Of a stretch of DNA of 64,000 nucleotides, positions 20,615-32,098 are shown piece after piece. How positions within the stretch are numbered: position 1 is the first letter of the stretch; each line of letters starts with the position of its first letter. The stretch spans positions 19,038,014-19,102,013 of the forward strand of contig CM033718.1 of the NCBI GenBank assembly GCA_019671005.1. Reading direction: 5' to 3'. The position numbers and the translations under genes are program-made. The DNA comes from Hibiscus mutabilis. Lineage: Eukaryota > Streptophyta > Magnoliopsida > Malvales > Malvaceae. The notes under the pieces are model-generated. The model was not told where the DNA came from. It was given only the letters and a program-made list of their open reading frames with translations, and did not search any database.

Positions 20615-21812
20615 ATGTCTGAAACAAGACTTGGTCGGGAAAATAAAAGTCCTGAAGGCTCCTCGAATGAAGGAGATGTTACTTGTAATCACTAATTGTT
20701 CTATTGCTCCTCTTGTTGCTGTGCCAAACAGAGCTCTGATTGACAAGCTGGCTCAACACCAGGCCTATACTTTTACTGGCACTGATGAAGCCAATCCTAA
20801 AGTAGCTGAGTACAGGTTAGAGGCCAGTACTCGAATATTGACTAAACAACTACCTTGTCGTGATGAGCACAAGCTCGAATGTGCCATAGCCTTGTTAGCA
20901 GATGAAGCTCTAAGTTGGTGGGAAACCACTACCCTGATTGCTCCCGCTGATGTTGTAACTTGGAAATTCTTCCTCGAGGAATTCAGGAAGAAATACATTA
21001 GTGAACATTATCTGGCCGAGCGCCGGAAATGTTTCTTGTATATCAAGCAAGGTGGCTGACCCATTAATCAATACGTGAGTGACTTCTACAAGTATTGCAA
21101 GTACAGGTCAGAATACATCAAGACCGAAGCTGATAAATATCGGATGTTCATTGATGGATTGAATGATGAACTGAGTCCTATATACACTGCCCTAGGTATC
21201 ACTGACTTCCAGAATTTGGTGAACTGGGTTATTGCAACCGAGGCAAAGATGAAAGCCTCTGAGAAACGCAAAAGTGGTAACTTCTGGAAGAACAAACGAC
21301 CCAGAAATGATGACAAGCCTCATTGACAGTCAAAGAAATCTAAGCACTCCAAAGATCACTCTTCAAATTACAATCATGTTCAGAAAAGCAATTACATACC
21401 GAGACCTCAATCGTAACCAAGTCTTCAGCCCTGATCATCTCTGCTGATAGTACGGGGAATTCTGGTAAAGCTGCTCAATATCCTACTTGCAAGTTCTGTC
21501 AGAAGCACCACACCGGGCAATGCAGAACTCAACAGAATTTGTGTTTCTTATGTGGAGCCTCCGATCATTATATCCGAGATTGTCATCAGAACCCTAACAA
21601 GGTTCCAACTCGAACTCTTGCAAATGCTAGTTCAGCTTCATCTAATCGAAACAAGGGCCCGAGACAAGCTCAGTCTGGGAATCAAAGCAAAGGTAGAGGC
21701 CAACATTCGACACCTACACACCAAGAATCCTGAGCCCCTGCTCGAATCTACCACATTCGTGGGAAAGAGGAAGAAGAAGCACACGATGTTATCGCAAGTA
21801 CTGTTGAATTAA
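20615..21812 (+). pseudogene. Element C gag
   Basis: This encodes the structural protein of a Tekay/Del-like chromovirus. The start ATG 20615 gives MSETRLGRENKSPEGSS, then a frameshift. The capsid part (20740-21330) has LAQHQAYTFTGTDEANPKVA, ALSWWETT, EEFRKKYISEHYL, INQYVSDFYKYCKY and FIDGLNDELSPIY. A CCHC zinc knuckle C-x2-C-x4-H-x4-C (CFLCGASDHYIRDC) is at about 21542-21583 in another frame. Stops interrupt after KQGG, DDKPH and PRPQS. Non-functional. Confidence 0.88.
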
Positions 21813-22200
21813 ATTGAAGTCCCGCATATTCTTTGATTGATTCGGGATCTACCCACTCTTTTATATGTTCTTCCGTGATTGCTAAGTTAAACTTAAAACC
21901 CGAACTTGTTAAGACTAGCCTTGTAGCTTCGAACCCTATAGGAGGAAATATGCCTATTAACTTTCTTTGCAAGCAATGTCCTATAAGAATTCGAAATGTG
22001 CCTTTTTCCCATGGACCTTTATGTCTTACCTTCTTGTGAATTTGATCTAGTGCTAGGACTAGATTGGCTAAGCAAACATGAAGCCTGGATAGATTTCCAA
22101 AATAGGAGACTGTATCTCTGGGGTTTAGAAAAAGAATCAATCCTCCTAACTAATAGAAAACGACCTCAATCTTTGCTGCCATGACTATACAAGATGAATT
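21813..22200 (+). pseudogene. Element C protease
   Basis: The retropepsin active site LIDSGSTHSFI is intact near 21830. It is followed by KLNLKPELV, NPIGGNMPINFLCKQCPIRI and, after a frameshift near 22030, CEFDLVLGLDWLSKHEAWID, the usual C-terminal part. It would cleave Gag-Pol. Fused in life to gag upstream and RT downstream. Confidence 0.85.
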
Positions 22201-23190
22201 TGAATTCGGCTTACCTAGTAGGCCAATTGTATCTGAATTCATTGATGTTTTTCCTGAGGAACTCCCTGGTCTCCCTCCAACTAGAGAAGTAGAGTTCGGG
22301 ATTGAAGTTTAACCTGGAACAACTCTAGTGTCCATCACACCCTATCAAATGGCACTTGTTGAATTGAAAGAACTCAAGAAGCAACTCCAAGAGCTACAAG
22401 ACAAAGGCTTTATTCGGCCTAGCTCATCTCTCTGGGGTGCTCCAGTCTTGTTCGTGAAGAAGAAAGATAGGACTATGGGACTTTGTGTTGACTACAGAAA
22501 ACTGAACAAGCTTACTATCAAGAATCAGTATCCTCTCCCAAGGGTAGAAGATCGCTTTGATCAACACAATGATGCTTCAGAGTTCTCAAAGATTGATCTT
22601 CAATCGGGATACTATCAAATGAGGGTAAAAGAAGAAGATGTACCTAAGACAACCTTTCGTACTCGATATGGCCACTTTGAATTTCTTGTAATGCCATTCG
22701 GGTTGACGAATACCCCAACTGCTTTCATGGACCTCATGAACCATGTATTCAAGCCCTATCTTGACAAGTTTGTGGTCGTCTTCATCGATGACATTTTGGT
22801 GTATTCTCGGAATAAGGAAGAACACTCCGAACACCTTTGAACTGTATTGCAAACTCTCTAAGAAAGTCAATTGTTCACAAAGTTCTCTAAGTGTGAGTTT
22901 TGGCTATCGGAAGTCTCGTTCCTTGGCCATGTCATCTCGGCAGAAGAAATTAAAGTAGATCTGAGAAAATTTTGATCCATCATGGATTAGAGACCTCCGA
23001 GGAATGTTGGTGAGGTCAGAAGATTTCTCAGTTTAGCTGGGTATTATCGGCGATTTGTCAAGGGATTCTCATCCATTGCTGCAAGCTTGACTAAGTTAAC
23101 TCGCAAAGATACGCCCTTTGTTTGGTCGGAGAACCAACAACGAAGCTTCGATCAACTTAAACAAGCCCTGACTCATGCACCTGTTCTTAT
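22201..23190 (+). pseudogene. Element C reverse transcriptase
   Basis: Motifs: VFPEELPGLPPTREVEFGIE, LKELKKQLQELQDKGFIRPS, VKKKDRTMGLCVDYRKLNKL, SKIDLQSGYYQMRVKEEDVP, FLVMPFGLTNTPTAFMDLMN and the active site VVVFIDDILVYS, so both catalytic Asp remain. Stops follow after HSEHL and twice in the thumb; the connection SLAGYYRRFVKGFS is recognisable. It pairs with RNase H downstream. Confidence 0.9.
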
Positions 23191-23652
23191 CCAACCATAA
23201 TCGGGTAAAGAATTCACTGTATATAGTGATGCATCTCATTTAGGACTAGGATGTGTTCTAATGCAAGATGGAAAAAGTGGTAGTTACGCTTCAAGGCAAC
23301 TAAAACCATACGAGTCAAACTACCCTACACACGATCTAGAATTGGCAGCTATCGTATTAGCTCTAAAAATATGGAGACATTACTTGTACAGGGAGAAATA
23401 TAACCCTTTTCCCAGACCACAAGAGTCTCAAATACCTCCTGACTCAGAAAGATTTGAATATGAGACAAAGAAGATGGCTAGAATTGCTTAAAGACTACGA
23501 TTTGGTTATCGACTACCATCCGAGGAAAGCAAATGTGGTTGCTAATGCCCTTAGTCACAGACCATACTCGGGTAAACCCCTAAATCTAAATTCTAGAATA
23601 AATCATTCAAATTTAATCTTACTTGGACTACAAGTAATCCATTCGAATTGAT
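23191..23652 (+). pseudogene. Element C RNase H
   Basis: The first catalytic Asp box FTVYSDASHLGLGCVLMQ is present, followed by YASRQLKPYESNYPTHDLEL (Glu) and LKIWRHYLY. The third Asp box, normally YTDHKSL, is shifted out of frame by an indel near 23400. LNMRQRRWLELLKDYDLVID and the last Asp region VVANALS (normally VVADALS) continue in the next frame, so the final Asp is lost. Confidence 0.87.
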
Positions 23653-24497
23653 CTTTCTTGTCTTACAAGTAACTACTCGAAAATCTCTCTTAGTGATATT
23701 CTGTATCCTTTGTAGCTTCCTAGGCTATCAATGCTCATTTTCGTTTATCCAAAGGACATAAATACTTTTCTGAACTTCAAGTTCAATCTAGTTTGATCTC
23801 GGGAATCAAAGAACTCCAGCAAATTGATCCAGATCTTCAGAAGATCATATCCAAGCTAGACTCTGAGTCTAATTCTAACTTCTCTCTCAAGTCGAATGGA
23901 CTCCTCTATTTCAAAGATAGAGTGTGTGTTCCTAACAACAAGGAACTAAAACAAGAGATGTTACAAGACTTCGTATCGAAGTGCCTAACTTGTCAAAGGG
24001 TTAAAGCTGAGCATCAAGTCCCTACTAGATTGCTCCAACCTATCGAATTCCCTTAGTAAAAATAGGATCAGATTACAAAGGACTTCGTTACTGGTCTTTC
24101 TTCCACTCCAAGAAAGAATAATGCTGTATGGGTGATTGTTGATAGATTCATAAAGTCTACTCACTTCATCCCTGTTCGAATGAACATGAGCTTGGAAACC
24201 TTAGCCGAGCTATACATCCGTGAAGTGATTCGATTACACGGTGTACCTACAACTATAATCTCTGATCGTGATCCTAGATTTGCTTCTCAATTTTGGAATT
24301 CCTTGCAGAAGGCTCTAGGAGCTAAAGTGCATCTTAGTACAGCCTTCCATCCTCAATTAGATGGACAATCTAAAAGAATCATTCAAGTGCTCAAAGATAT
24401 GCTACGTGCTTGTGTTATAGACTTCGAAAAGAATTGGGAGAAATCTCTACCCCTAATAGAGTTTGCTTACAACAATAGCTACCAGACATCTATTTAG
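23653..24497 (+). pseudogene. Element C integrase zinc finger and catalytic core
   Basis: The N-terminal finger is broken: after LKQEMLQ the sequence jumps to DFVSKCLTCQRVKAEH, so the His pair is gone and only the Cys pair remains. The core has WVIVDRFIKSTHFIPV (Asp), IISDRDPRFASQFW (Asp) and FHPQLDGQSKRIIQVLKDML (the Glu position reads Lys). There is no intron between IIQ and VLKDML, unlike element E. A stop ends the stretch after NNSYQTSI. Confidence 0.87.
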
Positions 24498-25069
24498 ATG
24501 GCTCCCTTCGAAGCTCTATACGGAAGAAGATGTAGAACTCTCTTGTGCTGGTTTGAATTGGGAGAAAGCAAGGTTTTAGGACCTCAATTGCTTAGAGAAA
24601 CTGAAGAACAAGTGAAGATCATTCATGATCGATTAAAGGTAGCTTTTGATAGACAAAAAGCTTATGCTGACTTGAAAAGGAGAGACATCCAATACAATGT
24701 TGGAGACAAGGTCTTCCTCAAAGTATCTCCTTGGAAGAAAGTCTTCAGATTTGGAAGAAAAGGAAAGCCTAGCCCTCGGTTTATCAGACCATTTGAAATC
24801 ATTGAAAGGATTGGTCCAATGGCTTATCGATTGGCACTTCCTAGTGAATTCGATAAGATTCACAATGTCTTCCATGTTTCCATGCTCAGAAGATATAGGT
24901 CTGATCCATCTCATGTTCTTGAACCCGAAGAAGTGGAATTGAATCTTGACTTATCTTATGAAGACGAACGTATTCAAATACTTGACAAGGAAGTTAGAAG
25001 ACTTCGAAACAAGAATGTTTCTCTTGTCAAAGTCTTGTGGAGAAATCACAAGGTAGAAGAGGCAACATG
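24498..25069 (+). pseudogene. Element C integrase C-terminus and truncated chromodomain
   Basis: The region opens MAPFEALYGRRCRTLL and continues with KRRDIQYNVGDKVFLKVSPW (GPY/F-type C-terminal domain) and KIHNVFHVSMLRRYRSDPSH. It ends in a chromodomain-like segment NVSLVKVLWRNHKVEEATC, cut off before the aromatic Trp-Glu-Pro end. Chromodomains direct these elements to heterochromatin. The cut coincides with the junction to Athila sequence at 25065-25069. Confidence 0.88.
25065..25069. other. Microhomology junction of C with D (ACATG)
   Basis: C matches its family up to GCAACATG. From 25070 the sequence matches 54579 onward, which is likewise preceded by ACATG (54574-54578). Neither element has its natural end here, which points to a deletion repaired through 5 bp of homology. 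Confidence 0.65.
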
Positions 25070-25894
25070 TTAAGACCACATAGGATCGAATTACTTGAGA
25101 TGATTAAGGCACTTAGGTATGAACCTTGAGCCAAAAAGCCTACCTTGGTAAATATGACCACTAGAGAACCACTTTTGAGCCTGAGCATTTTCTTTGGAAA
25201 TTAACCATACTACAAGCCTAATTCCTTTTTGTTGATTTCCCCAATTTGCACCCGAATTTGGAGAACTACACACTTTCCTTACTTGAAAAAAAGAGAAAAT
25301 CAAGCAAAAGAAAAAGGAAAGTGAGAAAATCTTGAAAACAAGGAAAAGAAAAAAAATCAAAGAGAAAATTGTCTTGTTTGTTCACAAAGAAAATTCAAAG
25401 GAAAGAAAAGACAAAAAGTATGAAAAAGATTGAATCCTTGTTTCTCCCAAAATTAAATTTGTGCAAAAAGCTTGATACAAAAGAGAAAAGGAGTGTGAAG
25501 TTCTTCGATTCAAAAAGCCTAAAAGTCCTTCTCATCATACCTTGTCCTAAGCCACGTTACAACCAAATTCAAAGACCTTTTGATCTTGTAATTCGGCCCA
25601 ACTAGTGGTGGAGATGTTATGTATTTGCAAGCCTATGGTAAGACTCTTTTACATGCTTTGACTTGAGTGTTGTTGTCCCTTAAACACCTTGAGCAAATTG
25701 AGCGAATCCTTTGTGAGTGTGTTTAATTTTATTCCATATTTGACTTCATGATAATTATTTGGGTGATTATTTGCTTGTGCTAAATTGCAATCATTGACGT
25801 ATTACTTCTCTTATACTTTCTATTTACCAAAAGGACCCTAGGTTTTGAGTTTCAATATGTTTGAGGACAAGCATAATCCAAGTGTGGGGGCATA
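25070..25894 (+). mobile_element. Element D: 3' internal tail of Athila-type element, copy 1
   Basis: It is collinear with 54579-55402. It is non-coding, with A-rich runs and short ORFs of no known family. It ends with TTGAGGACAAGC...AAGTGTGGGGG (25861-25890), the motif seen before 3' LTRs of Athila-like elements and the likely polypurine tract. Confidence 0.7.
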
Positions 25895-26209
25895 GGATAA
25901 GTCTAATATTTTCATATTTTCACATATATATACCTATATTTTAGTGTTCTAATCCAACTATAAATCTATGTTTTAACAAGTATTTGATTTTTGTAGGAAT
26001 TTTGACAACTAAAGAATAATACATGCTTAAAAGAGAAGTTTCAGTTGGATTTGGATTTTAAGGAGCACTTAACATAAGAAGGGGAATTTTACTTCAATTT
26101 GAACCTTTATGTTTTATATTAAATTTGGAGTATGATAGAGTTTTAAATTAAATCTTATTGTAATTCCTTCTCCTAGTAGATGTAAATGACCTCTATTACA
26201 AATAGGGTC
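25895..26209 (+). mobile_element. Element D LTR1, left part
   Basis: It is collinear with 55403-55709 (LTR2), here starting GGATAAGT instead of TGATAAGT. It is interrupted at GGGTC by element B. The TATA box of LTR2 reads TACAAATA here. Confidence 0.8.
26205..26209. repeat. Left target site of element B (GGGTC)
   Basis: These are the 5 bp directly before the TG end of B. The partner was lost in the deletion at the other end of B, so the duplication cannot be confirmed. Confidence 0.4.
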
Positions 26210-29200
26210 TGTAGTGACCTTTTTCCTTTCTTAAAACAATATGGTGGCTTCATAAGTTCGGTACTACGGGTTATCCCCAAAATTATTTCTTTGAAATCTT
26301 GGCCTAAAGGGTTTTCTTTTGAAAGTTAATTTTCTTTTTGAAAATCAATAAAAAAACTTGGAGTCGCCACCGGCCACTGGATAAGTTGGGCCGGACACCG
26401 TAGAAAACCAGAGATCTATTATGAAAGGGCCCAGGAGTTGGTTACGTGTGGGGAAGGATTAGCACCCCCAACACACCGGGAAATCGGTACCTGAATATTT
26501 GCTGCTTTCAAATTGGTGGAATTTGTTGGAATTTGAATTGAATTTAACTCGGTGTTCTTAATTGAAAATTTGGCCTTAATTACACGGGCTTTATCAAGTT
26601 GGTGGGTTCAAATTAATTGGACATTTAATTAATAAGGTTAACGATAAACTAGACCATAGACTAAACCGACATCATATAAGCCTGACTGCCGTGTTAATTT
26701 ATGGTTCGAATCTCGCACGTCACCTTTATGCATGGTGCAAGCAATTAAGATATGATGTAATTATTTTGTCAAGTTCTAAATTTACCTTGAGTCGGTAAGA
26801 ATTAATTCAAATATTTGGTCAACATCATTTGAGCTCGGATTATTATGACACAAATATCGGAACTAATAGATACCTCATTTTTTATGATTTAAATTCATTA
26901 ACATGTAAACTAAATGGGCCATATGAATGAAAAATAAAATGGCTGGCAAGTAAAGGCTTAAAGATAAACACGCACAAGCCCACCCAAGGCCCTCACCTAA
27001 AAGGCCCAAGTTATGGAAGATCCAATTAGTGATCTAGTTATTAGTTAGGTGATTCTAGTGTTAACCCTAAATTAATTAACCCTAAAAAGGCTAAAAAACT
27101 CTAACAAATTATGAAACTATCTTGTGATATGATAATTAATTCGTTTGATTTTAAACTATAATTCCAATATGCCAAGAACACTATTTAAAATAAATCAAGT
27201 TAACCAATCATAACTTTTAATTAAAACGTCAATCTAATCTTCATGTTAATTTTATCATAAAAGTAATTAAGAAATGTCCAACTAATTTAATGAACTTAAC
27301 ATTTATCCCAATAAGCTAAGGGTAAATTTAAATTCACTAAATCAATTCGAACACTAATCTAACTAAGGCTCTAAAGGCTAATCCTAAATTAATTTAATTA
27401 ATATAAGGATCGTGCCCTATTAGACGAGCACGCGACCTTAGATTAATTAAATTAATTGGCCTAATCTAAACTAAAACCTTAACCAAACCCAAAAGCCCAT
27501 CTAACTAAGTTACCCTAAAGCCCAAAAGGACAAGGCCCAAAACTACAAGAGCTTAAACCACTAATCTAAACCTATACCAAAAACCAAGACACAAAAATAT
27601 AAATATATTTACTATATATTCTATACTAAAAATATATTTATAGAAAAGCTATATTTCAAAAACCTTGTATGATATATATTATGTAAAAAAATTATATTAC
27701 ATATTAAGAAACTACATTATATTTTTTTTTTTGCAAAAGTTATATATTACGCATTTTTAAAAAAACTATATATGTTATATTCTTTTTTAAGAAAACATAT
27801 TATATATTTAAAGAAACTGTATACATTATAAGCTTTAAAAACTATATATTATATGAATTTCATAAAACTACACTTTATAACTTTATAAAAATATATTATA
27901 TATAAAAAACACATATTATATACAATACTATATATCATGAGAAAAACACATTATATTTTGCAAACAACTTTATATACATTAAAACTATGTATTATATATG
28001 TATACATATACCATATATTATATAGGAAACATACATCAAATAAACATACATCATATAACATTCATCATATATCCACAACCACATAAAGATAAAACAAATA
28101 AACTAAACATTAAGAAATTAAAGAGCTAAAAATAAATGTGCAAAATTTAAATTAAGATGTATGAGAAAGAATAAGTAAAAAAGGTTCTTAATACTAGAAC
28201 GAGCCAAATTGAACAAAAACTCAAAGTTGGGAGCCAAATTAAAAGAAAAAATGGGATGAAATTGTAAGAAAACAAAAGGTCACAAGGACCCAGGGGATGA
28301 TTAAAAAACACAGATTGGCTTGCGTACGTAATTATCTCGTGCGGAGGGACTATTGTTGAGATTTGAAGATGCAAAAGCTCTTACAGGAGTAAATAGGCTG
28401 GGGCGGGAGGATTTAAAATACAATTAATCCATTTTTGAAGAAGCGCCGAGTATATAATTCAGGTTTTAGCCAAAAACAATAAGCCTTTTAATCCTTTGTT
28501 TTTTTTAAATCAAAATGCTCTCCCTCTTTGCTCCTACTCGGATGAAAGTCGTCGTGGTAATTCCTAAAATTCGATCAGTGACCGCCGTGTTGACCGTCGC
28601 TTGACGATAGCCAAAGAAAAAAAAACTAAAAAATGCTCCCTCTTTTCATTTTAAAACCAAATCCGGTCCTTTTTTTTGAATCAAACATCTTATTTTTTCT
28701 TTACAAAAGCCGAATCGAAAAGACCCCCTTTCTTTTTTATGATCGAAAACTAGAGTCAAGCCCTATTTTTTGGTCACTCTTTCTTTCGACTCACCATTCG
28801 TAGCCAGAAGATGACTGGAAGGCTTATCGCTGGTGAAAAAAGATGGACAGACACGAAAGAAGGGCAAATGACGAAGGTAACGAACCCTAAACCCTCCTCT
28901 ATGACTGTGTATAGTGCCATTTGAAAATGAAAATAAGAAAGAAGAAGAGATATACCTCAAAATGCTTGAGGTTTTTTTGTCTCTCTGCTCTATTGATTTT
29001 TGTGAAAATCCAGAATGCTTACAATGTTTAGGGTTTGGTGTTTATATACCCTATCGAATTTACATGTCTTTTGGAAAATGAAAATGCTGCCTAAAATCCC
29101 TATTGGCTACTGTATTATTTTGGCCATATTCATATTGCTTCTGCTATTGTTGGTGCGTTGTTGAGTATGTCCCCTAATCTTTTTGCAATTTCTGCTATTT

Positions 29201-30255
29201 TGGTGCTTTTTCATGTAATTGAGCACTGAGGAAAGGACTAGAAAGAGAAATGTCATGAGCAATAACACTCTGGTGGTCCAAACTGATGTGGCAGAGTAGC
29301 GGACGACGTGGTGTCTGGCCGTTGGTTCTTCTTGCAAACGTGGAGGTGACCTAGAAGGGCAACAAACCCCGGCTTATGACGCACGCGCGATTAAAGAGAG
29401 TTGAACAATCGGGCGACGCGTGCGGGGAAGATGATTAGCCGCACGTGCGGCGCGTCTGGGAGATAAAGAGGCGGGTTGTGGGGCGCACGTGAGAGGGGGC
29501 CGATCTTGGTCGTTCGATGAAATCTCGATCCAACGTCTGTGGGAAGCTAGAGGGTTTCTCTTGATCGATCTGTGCTATCAGATCTCATCTGGATCTGACG
29601 GCTGTCACTAGGCGACTGTAAAAGTTAAATGGGCAGATTGGATTAGGGTTTAGGTTTAATTATGGGCCAAACGGGCCTTATGTAATTTTAAAACTTTGGG
29701 CTTGTAAATATTTATGTAATGGACTGTAATATATATTTTTGGGTATATTTTATTATTTATGGGCTTTATCTATTTTAATTAGTCTTTTTTATTTTTTAGT
29801 TTAGTAATAATCATATCAATATTAGACAATAACAATAATAGTATAATACTACTAATAATATAAAAATAATACTAGTAGTGACGATAACATAGTGATAATA
29901 ATAATGATAAATAATAATAGTATATGGTAACAATAGATACTAACAATGTAATAAATATAATAATGGCAACAATAATAGTAATAAAACTAATAATAATGAT
30001 GATATACATGAATATAATGACGATGATAATATAACAGTAATAGTAATAATAATAAAAGATAATAACATATAATGATAGCAACTCACATATATATATATAT
30101 ATCCCTAGACTATTAACACTTAACAAGTAACACTAGTAATATTTTGGTGTTTTGGGTTATTTTTATCATACATGAAAATAAATAAAGTAGATAAACATAA
30201 CCCATTGTTGCAAAATGTAAAACGGGTTATCACCCGGATAAAATTAGTGATTACA
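26210..30255 (-). mobile_element. Element B 3' LTR (4.05 kb, complete)
   Basis: Ends are TGTAGTGACC and GTGATTACA. The U5 block near 26358-26400 (TTGGAGTCGCCACCGGCC... on plus) is shared with A. An A/T-rich part spans 27590-28090, the promoter region is near 29041, and ATA/ATT-rich low-complexity DNA fills 29760-30110. No gene. Confidence 0.92.
29041..29048 (-). promoter_or_regulatory. Candidate TATA box in B LTR
   Basis: The minus strand reads GGGTATATAAACACC, a good plant TATA context about 1.2 kb into the LTR. The truncated 5' LTR lacks this part. Confidence 0.5.
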
Positions 30256-30271
30256 GCTGCCCCTCTTTGCT
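30256..30271 (-). other. Polypurine tract of element B
   Basis: AGCAAAGAGGGGCAGC (minus) directly precedes the 3' LTR. Confidence 0.8.
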
Positions 30272-32098
30272 TATCCTTGTGGAACAGGAATAAAGCAAAG
30301 ACAATAAGCACTAATTTTATCCGACTTTCTTATTAGACGATTTGCTCCTCCGAAGTGGCAAGGACAAATCCAAATATCTTATTTTCCCCAAACGGCAAAA
30401 TCAAATTGAGTAACGCTGGCATGTCCTTCCGAAATGGCAATGGACGAACCAAATAGCAAATGATTAATTTCTCTGAAGCGGCAGTGAACAAATCCAAATA
30501 ACTTGCTTTCCCGAAATGGCAGAAAACAAAATGGGTGGCGTTGACATGTCCTTCCAAAATAGTAGTAGACAAGCCAACTAACCTTCAAATGACTCATTCT
30601 TTCGAAATGGTATTGAATGAATCAAAATAAATTTGTTTTCCCGAAATGGCAGAAAACAAACCGGGTGGCGATGGCATGTCCTTCCGAAATGGCAGCAAAC
30701 AAGCCAACTAACCTTCAAACGACTCATTCTTCTAAAACGGCAGTGAATGAATCCAATGTCCTCAAATGGTAGATGAACTTATTTCTTGAAGCGGTAGAAA
30801 CAAGACCCAACAAAGATGGCATGTTCCTGCAAACTGGTAGTGAGCAGATAGATGCGTTCCTCCAAAGCGATAGTGAACAGACCAAATAGCAACCCTTCAA
30901 ATTAATATTCCAACATTTTTGGGCATGGATGAATGAGCTTTCTAAGTTTAATGTCTGAAAATTCTTGAGCTATGTGTATTTGCATCTTCTTGCTCTGAAA
31001 TCTTGATGTGGCGAGTTTGAAATCGTTCGCATGATACCCTTGTTAGGTTTTTGCTTTGTCTTTTGCTCCTCTTCTCGAGAGGTATTTGGTCTACCCTTTG
31101 ATTATCTGTGAAAAGAAATGAAAAGTTGTAATGATGCAGGCTAGCATGCTTCTAACCTAGGGGTGCCTAAGTAGAAATAATGCATGAATGATAGCAATTT
31201 TAAAATTTCTCAGGCAATTTCTCTTCTTGCCCATTTAACTCGTGTCCTCTTTTTTTCTTCTTCGCGATGGCGGTGCTTCCTCCCTTACTCGATTTCACCC
31301 TTTATGCCCCATTTTTGAGCTTTTGAACCTTTTGCTCTAAAGCGCCCTTTCGGGTTTTCACTTTAGAGATTCTTTTTCTCTTTTTTCCTTTTTTTCTTTT
31401 CTCTTTTCTTATTTTCTCTTTTCTTCTTCTTTCTTTTCTTCTTCTTTTCTTTCTTTTTCTTGGGCACCCTTGCGGGTTTTCGCCCATGGTCCCTTGGATT
31501 TTAACACGATTGGTATTCAACGTCTTTGCTCGGTGGATCCTTGTCAATTTCTCCACCAGTGTCCTCTAGCCCTACCTTTGGTGGGCTCCTCTCCAAACCA
31601 AGAACAAACCTGCACTTGTTAGATTAAATCATAGTAATGACGAAAAATCCTTTGCTTTTTTATTCTATGTCAATCTATCTGTGAAACAGACAATAGGGAC
31701 TAAATTAATACTTTATTGAAACTTGAGGGAATATTAGGATAAATTTGAAAGACTTGGAAAACGTGAGAAAATAAAAAATATAGATAATTCATCTTTTTGA
31801 ATGATGAGAATCGATCGACCTCGACAGATTTCTCGCTGGCCACCCTCGGACCTTTCCCCCTGATGATATGAAGACCGAAGCATAGACCCTCAACCGAAAC
31901 AAGGCCCATTAGTTGAATGTCGAAATTCAAGTCCATCTGAACCGTCCTTTTCATATTTTCAATTTAGACCCTCATTCGGTTTTAAGGTGCCCATTTTCGG
32001 GTTTTCACCTTAAACCCTCATTTTTTTTCTTTTTCCTTTTTTTTCTTTTTCCTTTTCCTTCTTTTTTTTTATCTTTTTTATCTTTTTTTTCTTTCTTC
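30272..32098 (-). other. 3' untranslated region of element B
   Basis: This 1.8-kb stretch holds a tandem array (30340-30900), a purine-rich (minus) run at 31360-31460 and another at 32020-32098 immediately after the integrase stop. Short ORFs here are readings of the repeats or of Lys/Glu-rich low complexity. Confidence 0.75.
30340..30900. repeat. Tandem repeats in 3'UTR of B, with 130-bp higher order
   Basis: About 14 short units share a core near TTCCGAAATGGCAG(N)GAAC. Two larger blocks starting near 30500 and 30630 are the same series of four units with a period of 130 bp (CCGAAATGGCAGAAAAC at 30511 and 30641). This is ongoing array growth by unequal exchange or slippage. Confidence 0.8.

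Noticed and set aside
26210..30255. Solo LTR
   Set aside because: PPT, 3'UTR, pol and a truncated partner LTR follow, so it is the 3' LTR of element B.
30340..30900. Regular short repeats that might suggest a CRISPR array
   Set aside because: Units are degenerate and spacers are themselves repeats; the setting is a plant retrotransposon 3'UTR.
31302..31556. Lys/Arg-rich basic ORF in the 3'UTR of B
   Set aside because: Direct reading of a purine tract; no conservation in A.
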